Below are positions 10,588 to 44,699 of a stretch of 64,000 nt of DNA, in pieces. How positions within the stretch are numbered: position 1 is the first letter of the stretch; each line of letters opens with the position of its first letter. The stretch comes from Actinostola sp. cb2023. Its lineage: Eukaryota > Cnidaria > Anthozoa > Actiniaria > Actinostolidae. Below the pieces are notes generated by a model. That model ran no database searches. It was given only the letters and a program-made list of their open reading frames with translations, and was not told the origin of the DNA. The translations under genes and the position numbers were made by a program. The DNA is taken from the NCBI GenBank assembly GCA_033675265.1, contig JAUJYZ010000967.1:493997-557996 (forward strand), read 5' to 3'.

Positions 10588-10770
10588 AAAGCCTGGTTCT
10601 CACTAGCGACATAATAATAAACACAAGCAAGACTATGCGCAGACTAGGACAGCATTTATGCAATAGGTGTGACACAGCTGGTGTGACAAGACAAGCGCCG
10701 TTTATGAGCAATGCATTACTGAGTGTGCGTATGGTGCTTGTGCTTATGTCGCTAGTGAGGACCAGGCTTT
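10588..10770. repeat. Foldback MITE
   Basis: Ends AAAGCCTGGTTCTCACTAGC and complementary CGCTAGTGAGGACCAGGCTT, with matching ACATAA/TTATGT inside. Confidence 0.8.
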
Positions 10771-10916
10771 ACGTTTTTGGGGTTGATCGAGAGACTTTGA
10801 AAATAGTAATGTTTATGGAGAATGAGCCACCCAACCATACATTCTTTGTAAATTTTACTGTTTTGGAAAAAGGATACTTGCTCTCGCCTTTTAGACTGTT
10901 TGTTTGTAGCTTTTGG

Positions 10917-11045
10917 TAGAGTACAAACCATATGTCCGTGAAACAGTGCTAACTAATTAGTACTAAACAATAGAGATAGACTAACGCTATATTTAGTACT
11001 ATTTAGTAATAGTACTGTTTCACGGACATATGGTTTGCACTCTAT
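10917..11045. repeat. Foldback MITE
   Basis: Ends TAGAGTACAAACCATATGTC and complementary GACATATGGTTTGCACTCTA; arms continue through CGTGAAACAGT. Confidence 0.85.
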
Positions 11046-11164
11046 AGAGCAGATTTCGAATGACTGAAAAACTTACGGTGACCGTGATTTAGGATTTCGA
11101 ATGAATCCGTGCCGGTGCCGTGCCGTGCGCCGTGGTTTTTCACAGTCGTACGAAATCTGCTCTA
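11044..11164. repeat. Foldback MITE adjoining the previous one
   Basis: Ends TAGAGCAGATTTCG and CGAAATCTGCTCTA; inner GTGCCGTGCC-type arms. Confidence 0.75.
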
Positions 11165-11903
11165 TGCTGACGTAAAGACTGATGACGTCGTCGATGATTG
11201 TAGATTATCGCATGATATTGCATGTGACCATATTCAAAACGTCTTACCATAAATTAATCCTCCATGCAAGAACTAATATTTCAATGTAAAAATAAATGAA
11301 ACAAATAGTTTTACTCCCATCACTCCCGGCTGATGACTCACAGAATCTCAATCAAACTTCAACTTACATTTTTGGAATAATTTGATATCTAACCAATCAG
11401 ACCCGCCCAAGACAATAGCGAATAATTTTGCTTATTTTACTAGGTTTCCCACCTACGATTTGTTTTAAAATTGGTATGTGATACCAATGAATTAACAGAC
11501 AAACTTGACTATCTAAACAAATCGGAGAAATTATATCTTATATATACACCTTATACCTTTTTGCCAATTTCCATACAGAGCCCTCTCACTGTATATTTTT
11601 CGGAAGGATGACTAGGGCGTGTTTCGTAAAAAGAAAAAAACAATCGCACAAATACTTTTTCACTAACTACTTCGTGCCCCCATTATCCATATAGGGTAGG
11701 GATTATTTGGTGTCAGTGTCGGGATAAGAGAAACCATGCATGGCTCTTTTTACGATCCATGGAGAAACGCACAGTTGCGGTATCCCTGTGTCGACACAAG
11801 TAATCGCTCCGAAACTGCTAAACTGTGAAGTGAAGTGATTTTTTCAACAACTGAAAGTGAAAAACGACTTACAAATGAAATATATGAAAGAATAACTCTT
11901 AGA
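11165..11903 (+). other. SLC4A11: Upstream region and presumed 5' UTR of the SLC4A11-type gene
   Basis: Contains TGACGTCGTC near 11182 (CRE-like) and AT-rich sequence. No TATA box or transcription start can be assigned with confidence. Confidence 0.35.
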
Positions 11904-33471
<21,568 letters not shown>

Positions 33472-33584
33472 AAGACGCGCCGATACAGTCTATACAGAAC
33501 AGAGCCATCTCTGCGTGTCATGCATTCGGCTATATGTTGTTTCTTGTTGTAAGGCGCGGCCAGGTGGACTGACACACTCTTCTG

Positions 33585-33680
33585 TGTAAATTGTATGTAA
33601 ATTCTGTGTAGATTCTGTGTAGAATCTGTGTAAATTGTATGTAAATTGTATGTAAATTGTATGTAAATTTTGTGTAAGTT
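33585..33680. repeat. Short TGTGTA/TGTATGTAAATT repeats
   Basis: Imperfect 11-12-bp units 3' of the SLC4A11 stop codon. Confidence 0.7.
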
Positions 33681-33699
33681 CAAGTTCTCGTTGCCGCGT

Positions 33700-33821
33700 C
33701 GAAGCATTCTGATTGGTTGAGCAAAGATTTTGCGCGCTGTGATTGGTTGAATAGATGTCTTCGATTCCGTACCGTGACTCCGTGCCGTAGGTTCAGCCAC
33801 TCATGCGAAAACGATTCTATA
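33700..33821. repeat. MITE family C copy 5 (left-truncated)
   Basis: Core CATTCTGATTGGTTGAGCAA through to CATGCGAAAACGATTCTATA. Confidence 0.8.
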
Positions 33822-33915
33822 TTTGGGGTCCCTGTGGTATTACACACGGAAATCGAGTGCATTTACATTCCAACAGACTCAGAAAAACACACGGGATTTT
33901 ATACAAGAGCCACTG
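33822..33915. repeat. MITE family D fragment, same arrangement as at 14.8 kb
   Basis: TTTGGGGTCCCTGTGGTATT directly follows the family C copy, as at 14800-14880. Confidence 0.75.
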
Positions 33916-33934
33916 TACTCTCACGCACACTAAT

Positions 33935-34142
33935 AGTCCCCTTCACAGTTCCCTGCGCCATCTTGAAAGGTAAGCGGTGTCTTTGCATCGAAGACCAACG
34001 GTGACCTTGCAATGATAGAGACATGTGAATAATGTCCAAGGTGTTAAAAAAAGGTCTCTATCATTGCAATGTCGCCGTTGGTCTCACTTCGATGCAAAGG
34101 CACGACTATCTTTCAAGATGGCGCTGGAAACTGTGAAGGGAA
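33935..34142. repeat. Foldback element
   Basis: TTCACAGTTCCCTGCGCCAT at the left pairs with ATGGCGCTGGAAACTGTGAA at the right; inner ACCAACGGTGACCTTGCAAT is also mirrored. Confidence 0.85.
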
Positions 34143-34582
34143 CTGTTTGGGACGATTTGGATATGCTCTTTCTTGTGATGTAACTAATCAAGAACAGGAA
34201 AAAGACTGTTTTCTTTGTTTGAGAATTTGTATCTATCTTTGTAATAGTTTTCTATTTTGTACCCTAACCTCGCTTCCGCGCGCAGAATCCTGAACAATTG
34301 TGTGAAACTACGAAAAGGTCCATTCTGGCGGGAACCCTTAAGAAAATACAAGACTCAATGGAACGTGATGAGAATTTTATTATATTTACAAAACAGAAAT
34401 TAGAAACTTAAAACAGTATGTTATGTACACGGAAAATTTGATTCATTAATTAAGAACCACATCAAGTGATATGATGGATCTGTTGTTATTTTTTGTTTCA
34501 AAAATTATATTTACGCTGTAATAGCTGGTAAACATCAAGTTTTCTTAGAAATTCATTACGGTACACCAGCACTAGAGCAGAT
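34143..34582. other. Intergenic, no feature seen
   Basis: AT-rich unique sequence between the 3' end of the SLC4A11 gene and the next MITEs. No coding signal. Confidence 0.4.
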
Positions 34583-34778
34583 AGAGTCGTTTTCGTATGA
34601 GTGGGAAACCTACGGTACCGTGACACTCAAATGGCTTCCTTTCTGAACCAATCAGAAAACGTGTAGATTCATCTAATCCAATTTTATAGCTACCGTAGCT
34701 TTGGCGGTCCTGGAGGGGGGTCAGGGTGGAGGAGGAGGGGGAACCGTAACTTTCTCACTCCTACGAAAACGACTCTAG
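34583..34778. repeat. MITE family C copy 6 (divergent interior)
   Basis: AGAGTCGTTTTCGTATGAGT at the left and complementary CCTACGAAAACGACTCT at the right, but the interior is G-rich (GGAGGGGGGTCAGG). Confidence 0.82.
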
Positions 34779-34939
34779 TAGCAAGAGAAAACATATTTGG
34801 GACATATTTCAATAAGGCTTAATTAGAACCTCTGCATAACTTCTACAAACTATGTCAGACATCAAAAAAGTAAAATATTCAGTTATAAATGCCGTCTTGT
34901 TGTAACATTACACTGAAGTACATTTAAGTGGCTTTGCAT

Positions 34940-35085
34940 AGAGTCGTTTTCGTATGAGTGGGAAACCTACGGTACGGAGTTACGGTCACGGTACGGAATC
35001 GAAGATATTGTATTCAACCAATCACAGCGCGCAAAATCATCGCTCAACCAATCAGAATGCTTGGATACGGCATGATATGGCGCGC
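34940..35085. repeat. MITE family C copy 7 (right end truncated)
   Basis: AGAGTCGTTTTCGTATGAGT to CGGCATGATATGGCGCG. Confidence 0.82.
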
Positions 35086-35267
35086 CAGAAACTCGTTCTG
35101 TCCCATTATGATCTCTTGATAGTAACTAGTAGTACAGCTTCTAAGTATTGCCTATAGGATATAGGCTTATTAACAGTTTGAGTTAAAAAGAATTACCTGA
35201 AGGAATTCTCCTAGATGAATTAAAGTTTCCTTCAAACTAGAAGGCTATATATAACACTTTTTTATCA

Positions 35268-35437
35268 GTCTTTTAGTATGAGTGGGAAACCTATGGTACG
35301 GAGTTACGGTACGGATCGAAGGCATTGTATTCAACCAATCACAGCGCGCAAAATCATCGCTCAACCAATCAGAATGCACGATCATGGCGCAACACCCGTA
35401 CCGTAACTACTTCCCACTCATACGGATAAACAATCTA
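35268..35437. repeat. MITE family C copy 8
   Basis: AGTATGAGTGGGAAACCTAT at the left and ACTTCCCACTCATACGG at the right, with the CAACCAATCACAGCGCGCAA core. Confidence 0.85.
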
Positions 35438-35547
35438 TCAGTAGTATACTGGCTGATAGCTGGATAGCAACACCGTAAAATCCATATCAACACCGCTAAA
35501 TCTCTGTTTCCTACCACTGATTGTTATACGATAAAAAGTAAATTACA

Positions 35548-35672
35548 TGGCCACTTGGAGATACGGAATTTATCTTCTCATGTTGAGAAACATCGCACTC
35601 GTTCATTGCGCTCACTCGAGACATATATTTCTCAACACGAAGATAAATTACGAATCTCCGCGCGGCCATGTC
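35548..35672. repeat. Imperfect foldback
   Basis: ATGGCCACTTGGAGATACGG faces CGAATCTCCGCGCGGCCAT; inner CTTCTCATGTTGAGAAA is mirrored by TTTCTCAACACGAAG. Confidence 0.7.
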
Positions 35673-35847
35673 TATGTCTCTTTCATTCCCTTTTTTTTTT
35701 CATTTTTCAGTTGCTTTCAATTCTATAATTACTATTATAATTATCTAGCCCGGGAATTAATAATAGTAGTAAAAAATACAACAATCCCACTTTCAGTTCA
35801 GTTAATCGCGTACTTTAGGCACATGTAAATTATATATGTATCACGGT

Positions 35848-35966
35848 TCTGAGTACCCATGAGCAATGGTACCAAGTCGAGGTTGGCCTTGTACAAATTC
35901 AATAATTGAATGAATGCACAACGTCAACCTCGACTTGGAACCATTGTTCGTGGCTACTGAACATAA
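35848..35966. repeat. Foldback element
   Basis: AATGGTACCAAGTCGAGGTT faces AACCTCGACTTGGAACCATT, with AATTCAATAATTGAATGAA at the loop. Confidence 0.82.
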
Positions 35967-36285
35967 CCGTGAAGTGTGGTCTCGTGAAGGAATTTTCATC
36001 AACTGAATTGCACCTTTTCAATAGAATACTCTCTGATTGCACATGTGGGGCAGCGTTTTATGCCCATCATTTGAAGGCAAATAATGAGATTCAAGGACTT
36101 TTAACAGCTGATTGTAACCAAACAATTCAAAGAAAACTTTCTTGACAGAAGCCAGATGACCCTGGATAATGACTACAATATTGGCACTTCAGTTCCTTCA
36201 GTTCTTTTTTCAGTTCTTTATAAAAGACTAAACTGGCATTCTGACATATTCACAATTCAATAACTCATGAAGATTAAAAATATGA
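35967..36285. other. Intergenic, short unexplained open stretch
   Basis: On +, about 35975-36145 stays open and contains CTCGAAFYAHHL-like sequence with a C-x-C pair, vaguely like an LRR C-terminal cap. It is too short and isolated to call a gene. Confidence 0.2.
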
Positions 36286-36289
36286 AATT

Positions 36290-36508
36290 AGTAAAAGGGC
36301 AAAGTTTTAGCTCATAATGTCTGACACAGGAGAAATGACATTAAAAATAAAATTGAACATCTTGGAAAATGCATTGGATGGCAAAAGCTTGCAATCCAGC
36401 ACATTTCCCCCCACTAATTCTATTAAAATTTGCAATTTTATTTTCAATGTCATTTCTCCTGTGTCAGACATTATGAGCTGAAACTCTGCCCTTTTACTAA
36501 TTTCGAGC
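36290..36508. repeat. Foldback element, about 75-bp arms
   Basis: GTAAAAGGGCAAAGTTTTAG faces CTGAAACTCTGCCCTTTTAC; inner ATAATGTCTGACACAGGAGA is perfectly mirrored. Confidence 0.88.
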
Positions 36509-36509
36509 T

Positions 36510-37492
36510 GTTCTTTTCATTTCTGGAGTTCATTTTGACACTGCTGTCTGATTTAAGGGGGTTAGGGTCATGTGACCTCTTTAGTGCAAGTCCCCTAAAC
36601 AGAGTCATGTTTTAAGACTGACAGAGAGCATCTGACTATTGTCAATGTGTAGTTTTGCTGTACGCAAGATTCCTTTTTGAAAGAATTGAACTTCCTTGTT
36701 CGAAATCAGAGGAAAGACATTAATCTTCAAGGAAATTGTCATTTCAAGGAGCTGAGCAGTTTGTAACCCTACACATGCAATAACATTTTCCATTGAATCT
36801 TGAGGTACTAATTATAAATACTGCTCAACATACACAGAATAATTAAGCATGTGATATACATGTACATGTAGTTGGAATGCATGTATATAACTTAGAATTA
36901 ACTCAATAGTATAATATTGTGAATGCAGTTAATTAATATTCATGGTTGATAAAATGTTGACTCAAATCTTAAATTCTATAATGTAAATTTTATGCTGTTT
37001 ATCATTAGAAATTTTTATCCAAAATGAGATCTTAATTCTATATATATATAATCCAAATTTTTATCTAAAATTATTTCACTTGAACTAAAATTCTGCTAGT
37101 TTTATTATTATTGTTATTTATAATAATATTTAAGTTTTTTTTTTCAGTACTGTTCAACTTCAGTCACTAACCCTTGAAGATGGTTGTTTAATTACATTTT
37201 GTAGCTTAATTTTTGGGCACTGACAGAGTTACATGCAGCTGGAACGTACGTCTCTTGAATATGGTTGTTAGAAGTGCACTGGAAACTATACTCGGGCAAT
37301 GCCCATCTCATACATGTTATGGAGCACAAATGTAACATAATCATGTTACAATTAATGCACATGAACAGTCGAACTAATTAGCAACATTGGCATACATGTA
37401 CATTGTTAAAAAGTGAAGATTACACTCAGCTGGGCATGCATGTTGTGTGCTAATTTCATAGGGACTGTTATATAGCTAAAATAACGTGTTAG
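36510..37492. other. 3' flank of RNF11, probable 3' UTR
   Basis: AT-rich unique sequence, presumably including the RNF11 3' UTR on the minus strand. Contains TACATGTA palindromes. No coding signal. Confidence 0.4.
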
Positions 37493-40049
37493 TTATTCAG
37501 GTGTTTCATATGTTGATAAAAGCGCAGCTTCTACTGGTTCCATACATGACGGACATGTAAATGACCTCACCAACCAATCGTCAATACATTCTTTGTGATA
37601 TATATGCATACATGGAAGAAACCTTATTGGATCGCCAACTATGAAGTCAGTCATACATATTACACATCTGAAAACAAGAGAAAATATGGATTTAATTTCA
37701 TAACTAACCTTTATAAATAAATAAATGTACATAATTTCTTGAGCATGTGATTTGACAGTGAATATATTGATCTTATTATATGAGTCTAGATATATACACT
37801 GTACTCTAGATTAACTTGACCATGGGGGAAGGTAGTCACGCAGCATGCAAAGTTCATAGTATATGTGTACATGTATATGTCATGTACATTTATTTTTATT
37901 TAGTTAATTAAATAATTAATTTTATTTATTTATTTACATGATTGTATGTTGAGCATCTACGTACATGTACATTGTACATGTAGGTAGCTGTCAGGAGATA
38001 CAGGGGCTCAGTACAGGGGTGTAGGAAGGAGGACAGGGAGGGTCACTGGTGTGCTTGTTCATAAAATATTTCAACATTTATACCACTCAAAGACAAAATT
38101 TATATCTTTGCGCCGCCATGCAATATCCTCTATACACAGTACATAATTTATATGTACATACATTAATTACCAACACAATATTCTGAATGTACAATTAAGA
38201 TTTGGCAAGACTGCTTGAGCATGCACATTTGTACATCGATCAGCATTCAACTTGAATCATAATATTAGTAAGTCTTGAATTTATTTAGTACATACATATA
38301 TATATATGTACTAGCTAGTTGCACTGTACATATAATTTCCACTAAATAATAATACTCTGTACAGTATATACTCCTTGACAAATAATTTATTTAGACACAT
38401 AAATTAACTCACAGTTAGGGCCTATATAACCTACATGTGCATGTGTTTCTATTGTGTTTCTAATCTTCTATTGTCCATTGTCCAGATTTTTTCGCATTCT
38501 CGTTAAAATTAACAGTATATAAATTTAAGGAAAGTTTAACTTAAGTTTGGAACTGAGCCACATGAATTTGGCTCATTAGATATGATGAACACGTCATGTG
38601 TATATACTTTGAAGGCTGTGGTTGCCAGCTGGCTGTTTCAGTTTGGAATCGAGTAATTACTGAATGCCAGATACCAGCTGAAGACAGCTGTTTTAAGTAA
38701 GACAACAATGTAAAAACTGCAAACAAAAGGAAATTTGAATACCTGAGCTTAATTGCCTCTGAGAGATGCACATCAATTTTTACTGTGCCCCAACTCAGAC
38801 ACCTAGCTACATGTAGTTTGCCAACTGATCATTATCTTCCAGGGAGTCCATTGCATACCGGCCTTATATGTATACATTTCTAATGCCTACTGTGTTATTA
38901 AAGAACCTGTTAAGTATTTCAGTACATTAAAAAACCTGAAGTGTTGACTGAACCATGGATGAATGGAACATGTCATATCCACTAGCTAATATCTCAAGCT
39001 TTAAAATACATGCATGATCAACTTTTTTTTTACAACCAATATATATATTATGCATTATTATTATCTGTGGTTACACAAAAAAAAGTATTGAGATTGTTTA
39101 TATTTTGTACCAAATACATGTTAATTAATGTAGTTAGTAAGTACTATTTTCATGGATAATTAATGTGTACTACATGTATATAATAATAATTAATAATAAT
39201 AATAGTTAATTAGCATATCCATGCATATGCTTGGACTGTGCCTAGTTAATTTACAGATAAATAATGGCAAATGCAGGCATATCAGACATCCAGAACAATT
39301 GCCATGAATTTATGTACATGTATAATAATAAAAACTTAATGACTATAAGTTAATAATGGAGGATGAAATAGAAAAATACAGAAGAAATTGAATTGTTGCT
39401 AAGAAGAATTTAAAAAAATTACAGATAAAATCCTAGTCTAGATTGAATCAAAAAGAGCTTCCACAAGGAAGAAGGAATTGAATTAGAAAATGAAACTGTT
39501 GTAGTTGAAAGAATACATTTTCAGTTCAATTTCTAGCACGAGTTGTGTTCAAAAATGCATGAATTCACTTTCATTGGTCGTCGATCATCATACAATCTTT
39601 TAAAATTTATCCCAAACTCGCATGAAATAATAGCTTAGCAGCAATAAGAAATTAAACACCAAGGCCACAACACATCTTCAAACCACCAACGTTTGATCAA
39701 TTAACGCACAAGAATTCTCAACAATGCTTACTCTCTCTTCTTCCCTTTAGACCCGTCATACTGTCCTTCAGGTAAATGTTGAATCAACCCTAAACGTTGA
39801 GCTAAACGAATTTGCTGTTCTTCGGATAATAAATGAGGAGCATGCTGACTTTGTATATAAATGGGGGCTTCTTCCTGGATGAGGAAAGACGCAAAAGCAT
39901 GTTAGAAAGTGGACAAAGGGCATTGAATTGTCGTTCCGTTGTACCTGATATGGTGGTGGTGGTTCGCCTGTTGTTGGCGAATCGGGGTTCTCATCTTCGT
40001 GTAAAAGCGAAATATCGTCCTGGCCCGAACTCTTAAAGCAATTCCCCAT
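37493..40049 (-). CDS. RNF11: RNF11 RING-H2 E3 ubiquitin ligase, complete
   Basis: Three coding exons on the minus strand, 40049-39945, 39874-39732 and 37667-37493, total 423 nt (140 aa; human RNF11 is 154). The N terminus MGNCFKS fits the family's myristoylation and palmitoylation signal. DDISLLHE and the PPPPYQ motif (PY, binds WW domains of NEDD4-type ligases) follow. Exon 2 gives EEQQIRLAQRLGLIQHLP. The C terminus is a RING-H2 finger: CVIC, C-x-H-x2-H in CMHIYH, and CPSC, ending in ALLSTYETPE. RNF11 is an endosomal adaptor-type E3 that modulates NEDD4-family ligases and inflammatory signalling (family knowledge). The 2.1-kb intron 2 shows no other gene. The E of KKRE is split across exons 2 and 3. 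Confidence 0.95.
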
Positions 40050-40113
40050 GTCGGGAAGAAGACTGGAAGTCTTGATCTCTCTCAGATCGGCTTCAGAGGA
40101 CGTTTATATACAC

Positions 40114-40440
40114 CTAAATTATGCTCTGAAGGAGAGAAAAAATTATTCGCACCAAAACAAATGTCAAAGCTTTATCTATTATGAATGACGTCATGTTTTG
40201 CACGATATTCGTGATAACTTCGATAATTCGTCGGTACACTTCGTCACGAATTCGGAGAACGAACAATGACATCCGTGAAAAAAAGACAAAATTATCTCTT
40301 TCTCTTCTTCGGAAGAAGAGATAATCACACTTTGTGCAACGAGCTTTTCCTTTTACCCTCACGTTCATCAACAAAAACAAAGTGAACCGGGGAAGTGAAC
40401 GATCAGATTGTGAAAATATCTGATTAGGTTTCATTTAGTG
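40114..40440. other. Upstream of RNF11, hairpin
   Basis: TTATCTCTTTCTCTTCTTC and GAAGAAGAGATAA form a hairpin at 40292-40324. Presumed RNF11 promoter flank. Confidence 0.5.
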
Positions 40441-40488
40441 AATCCGTAACATTTCATATTTTTTTATTCCCATCATCTTTACCATTCG

Positions 40489-40560
40489 TGCACAGGCAGC
40501 CCAAACAATAGACTTCTGGAGGCCTTTTATGAAGAAATTTTTTATTTCAATAAATTCTAT
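40489..40560. repeat. MITE family D terminus
   Basis: CACAGGCAGCCCAAACAATAG, similar to the left end at 20573. Confidence 0.6.
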
Positions 40561-40613
40561 TAAAATTTATCTGAGTTGTTTATTGTGTCTTATTTTATCA
40601 TCTTGTACAGTTT

Positions 40614-40794
40614 CAGCTCGATCCGAGGCCTATTTACGAAGATTTTCAATATCTGCTCCTCTCCACATGAATATGTGGCGAAGGCTGGAGACTCGGACTC
40701 GACTCAACCGCTATATTCGCCAGAAGAAGAAAAAAATATGCCCATTTCAACGCTTGTCTCGCTACAATACCTACAGATATGCTTAGACCGATAA
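40614..40794. other. Unassigned open stretch, open on both strands
   Basis: After a good acceptor (CTTGTACAG), 40614-40791 is open on + (EYVAKAGDSDSTQPLY). The minus strand is also open, with a hydrophobic IIGLSISVGIVARQ segment. I do not recognise either product; it could be an isolated exon or a chance reading frame. Confidence 0.25.
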
Positions 40795-40971
40795 TCCCTC
40801 CATCAGGCAGTGATTTCAAATTGTCATCAAACCAAATATTCCTCGAGAAATCCGTGGTTTTAAACGAATGTTTTGAAATCTTTTGAGGCTTGTGATCGCT
40901 GGGGTTCAAGTGGGAGTGAATTGCACGTAGCTGATTGGACAGAATTATCACCTGACTAGTGCGAAAAGCAC

Positions 40972-43900
40972 GCTCCCCTCTGGGGCACAGGGATAATTTT
41001 AAAACAATTCTGTAGGTATTTTAGGCATGATTGCTTGAAATTTGCTCGAATTTACCGGCGAAAACTAACCAAAACAACAACCGGCGTACGAGGTTTTCCC
41101 TTAGTCATCGCTTGCTGTCATGATTGGCTTGTTTAGGACAATTGATGTACAAAAAAGGTTCCCCGCTATACCCTGGTAAGTCTAATGTTTGTTGCGACCA
41201 GTGAGCGAGCCCCAGCGAGCGAACTGGGAGCAACACTAATCTTTGGTTGGGCTTCCTGTGTATTCAGATGCCAGCTCGATTCTCGATTTGTGTTTTTCAG
41301 TGGGTGGAGAAAGATTTTTTTCACGTGACTTTTGCCCTGACGTCATATATCGTACGTTCCCGTCGTTCATTTGGGCATTTGTGACTCGCGATCTCGTGTT
41401 CAGAGTGGATTCGAAGCCTTTTTGCTCGTACTTTATATCCGATTCTTCGATGGAATTATGTAAAGATCTTCATTTATTGTTGACGATCGCTTTAGTTAGC
41501 AACCTATCGAGGGGAAGGCAATGTTATTTTATTAGTCTTTCAGCTCTGTTGTGTGCTAAGTCGCTGCACTGATTGTCACTGTGGACCGCAACATATAAAG
41601 TGGACACCGTATAAATGCTAGCTCTTGGAAACCAAGTCATCCCAGATGCAGAGACATTGTCACTGAATTATCTGCCTAACAGCTCGTTCGTTTTATATCG
41701 TGCCGCCAACCGTACCAAACTTTATTCTAAATTCAAGATATAGGTGTTCATAAGAGACCGTTCATATTAAAGTGTAGCAAAATGAATACATGAAAATCGA
41801 TAAAGTACGTACATTGATAAAGAAAAAAAGTGTATGTTGATTTTTATTGATTGATACTAATGTCTTTCTTCAGTGATAATAATTGCCGTCGGAGCGAAGC
41901 GTAGATGGCTTATAAATTCTATGTCAATAGATTTCTAAACACGGGCTTGCAATAACTAGCCTCCTATGTAACATGACAGCGGCAATCACATCTCTGTAAA
42001 AATCAACCAATCAGAATGGACCGTTCCCACGGCTGAAATGGACAAGAAACGATCGCGAAATCAAAACATTTTTACGTACATGGAGGATTGTCAATTTGTC
42101 TTGGTTTTCGAATTCGGAGGTCGCAATTTTTGACCTATGGTTAGCCTAGTTGCGACCAGTGAGCGAGCCCCAGCGAGCGAACTGGGAGCAAAACTAATCT
42201 TTGGTTGGGCTTCCTGTGTATTCAGATGCCAGCTCGATTCTCGATTTGTGTTTTTCAGTGGGTGGAGAAAGATTTTTTTTACGTCACTTTTGCCCTGACG
42301 TCATATATCGTACGTTCCCGTCGTTCATTTGGGCATTTGTGACTCGCGATCTCGTGTTCAGAGTGGATTCGAAGCCTTATTGCTTGTACTTTATATCCGA
42401 TTCTTCGATGGAATTATGTAAAGATCTTCATTTATTGTTGACGATCGCTTTAGTTAGCAACATATCGAGGGGAAGGCAATGTTATTATATTAGTCTTTCA
42501 GCTCTGTTGTGTGCTAAGTCGCTGCACTGATTGTCACTGTGGACCGCAACATATAAAGTAGTCGATCGTATCCTAGTACCGTATAAATGCTAGCTCTTGG
42601 AAACCAAGTCATCCCAGATGCAGAGACATTGTCACTGAATTATCTGCCTAACAGCTCGTTCGTTTATCGTGCCGCCAACCGTACCAAACTTTATTCTAAA
42701 TTCAAGATATAGGTGTTCATAAGAGACCGTTCATATAAAGTGTAGCAAATCGATAAAGTACGTACATTGATAAAGAAAAAAAGTGTATGTTGATTTTTAT
42801 TGATTGATACTAATGTCTTTCTTCAGTGATAATAATTGCCGTCGGAGCGAAGCGTAGATGGCTTATAAATGTTGACATAGAATTAATTCTATGTCAATAG
42901 ATTTCTAAAACTGTTCAGTAGTACACGGGCTTGCAATAACTAGCCTCCTATGTAACATGACAGCGGCAATCACATCTCTGTAAAAATCAACCAATCAGAA
43001 TGGACCGTTCCCACGGCTGAAATGGACAAGAAACGATCGCGAAATCAAAACATTTTTACGTACATGGAGGATTGTCAATTTGTCTTGGTTTTCGAATTCG
43101 GAGGTCGCAATTTTTGACCTATGGTTAGCCTAGTAATAATAATAATTGCGACCAGTGAGCGAGCCCCAGCGAGCGAACTGGGAGCAAAACTAATCTTTGG
43201 TTGGGCTTCCTGTGTATTCAGATGCCAGCTCGATTCTCGATTTGTGTTTTTCAGTGGGTGGAGAAAGATTTTTTTCACGTGACTTTTGCCCTGACGTCAT
43301 ATATCGTACGTTCCCGTCGTTCATTTGGGCATTTGTGACTCGCGATCTCGTGTTCAGAGTGGATTCGAAGCCTTTTTGCTCGTACTTTATATCCGATTCT
43401 TCGATGGAATTATGTAAAGATCTTCATTTATTGTTGACGATCGCTTTAGTTAGCAACATATCGAGGGGAAGGCAATGTTATTATATTAGTCTTTCAGCTC
43501 TGTTGTGTGCTAAGTCGCTGCACTGATTGTCACTGTGGACCGCAACCGCATATAAAGTAGTCGATCGAATCCTAGTACCGTATAAATGCTAGCTCTTGGA
43601 AACCAAGTCATCCCAGATGCAGAGACATATTGTCACTGAATTATCTGCCTAACAGCTCGTTCGTTTTATATCGTGCCGCCAACCGTACCAAACTTTATTC
43701 TAATTCAAGATATAGGTGTTCATAAGAGACCGTTCATAAGTGTAGCAAAATGAATACTGAAAATCGATAAAGTACGTACATTGATAAAGAAAAAAAGTGT
43801 ATGTTGATTTTTATTGATTGATACTAATGTCTTTCTTCAGTGATAATAATTGCCGTCGGAGCGAAGCGTAGATGGCTTATAAATTCTATGTCAATAGATT

Positions 43901-44165
43901 TCTAAAACTGTTCAGTAGTACACGGGCTGCAATATAAACTAGCCTCCTATGTAACATGACAGCGGCAATCACATCTCTGTAAAAATCAACCAATCAGAAT
44001 GGACCGTTCCCACGGCTGAAATGGACAAGAAACGATCGCGAAATCAAAACATTTTTACGTACATGGAGGATTGTCAATTTGTCTTGGTTTTCGAATTCGG
44101 AGGTCGCAATCTTTGACCTATGGTTAGCCTAGTTTTAAAATTATTCCTGTAGCCCAGAGGGGAGC
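40972..44165. mobile_element. 3.2-kb inverted-repeat-bounded block with three tandem units
   Basis: Left end GCTCCCCTCTGGGGCACAGG...ATAATTTTAAAAC (40972-41005); right end is its complement with three changes (44132-44165). Inside are three direct repeats (see next entry). No target duplication is recognisable at the flanks, so the superfamily is unknown. Confidence 0.72.
41187..44131. repeat. Three tandem repeats of about 0.95-1.0 kb
   Basis: Units begin TTGCGACCAGTGAGCGAGCC at about 41189, 42149 and 43147. They are about 97-98% identical by eye, differing by small indels such as TAGTCGATCG. Each contains GGTTGGGCTTCCTGTG (family D end), TGACGTCATATATCGTACG, and an open stretch of 109 codons without a good ATG start. 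The first unit is preceded by about 180 bp of unique sequence. Confidence 0.92.
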
Positions 44166-44178
44166 TGTCTGTGATTCG

Positions 44179-44697
44179 TGTAGGCCTTGACACAAATATC
44201 TGGATATTTTTTGAGATATTTAGAAGCTCCTGGGATATTTAGAAAAACACGAGATATTTAGAAAAAAATATGATATTTTTGGATATTTAGGACTTAATCT
44301 TGGGTCTAAAACCCCAAATGACTACTAAAAACGACCAACTGAAAACTAGTGAATCCAACCAAATCGGCGCTACGGGATCCCTGTGATCAAGGTTGGGGGC
44401 CGCCCCGCATATTTTCAGGGCTCTCAAGTACTTCCAGTCACCAATTTGCAGTCGTCCATGTTTTTTAGAGCCGTTTCGACCGAGTTCATAACTCAAGGCT
44501 GTTTATTTCCCTTCTCATTATTTGATCTTTTACTGCAATGGAAGCCGGTGAAAATAATAATAATATGGATATATGGGGATATTTAGAGAAAATTTCGAGA
44601 TATTTAGGAAATTTTTTGGGATATTTAGAGATTTTTTCGAGAATTCCCGGAAACATATTTAGGCCATTTTTCGAGATATTTTTGTCAAGGCCTATAC
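44179..44697. mobile_element. MITE family G with GATATTTAG clusters
   Basis: Ends GTGTAGGCCTTGACA and complementary TGTCAAGGCCTATAC, with ATTC on both sides (44175-44178, 44698-44701). Both arms carry five or more (G)GATATTTAG(A) motifs in opposite orientation. It ends about 180 bp before the NUP155 start codon. Confidence 0.8.
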
Positions 44698-44699
44698 AT

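Noticed and set aside
36605..36793. Small minus-strand gene next to RNF11
   Set aside because: 62 codons, no homology recognised, no conserved splice or start context.
41243..43526. Three copies of a 109-codon gene
   Set aside because: They lack an ATG start, and identity between copies reflects recent duplication rather than selection.
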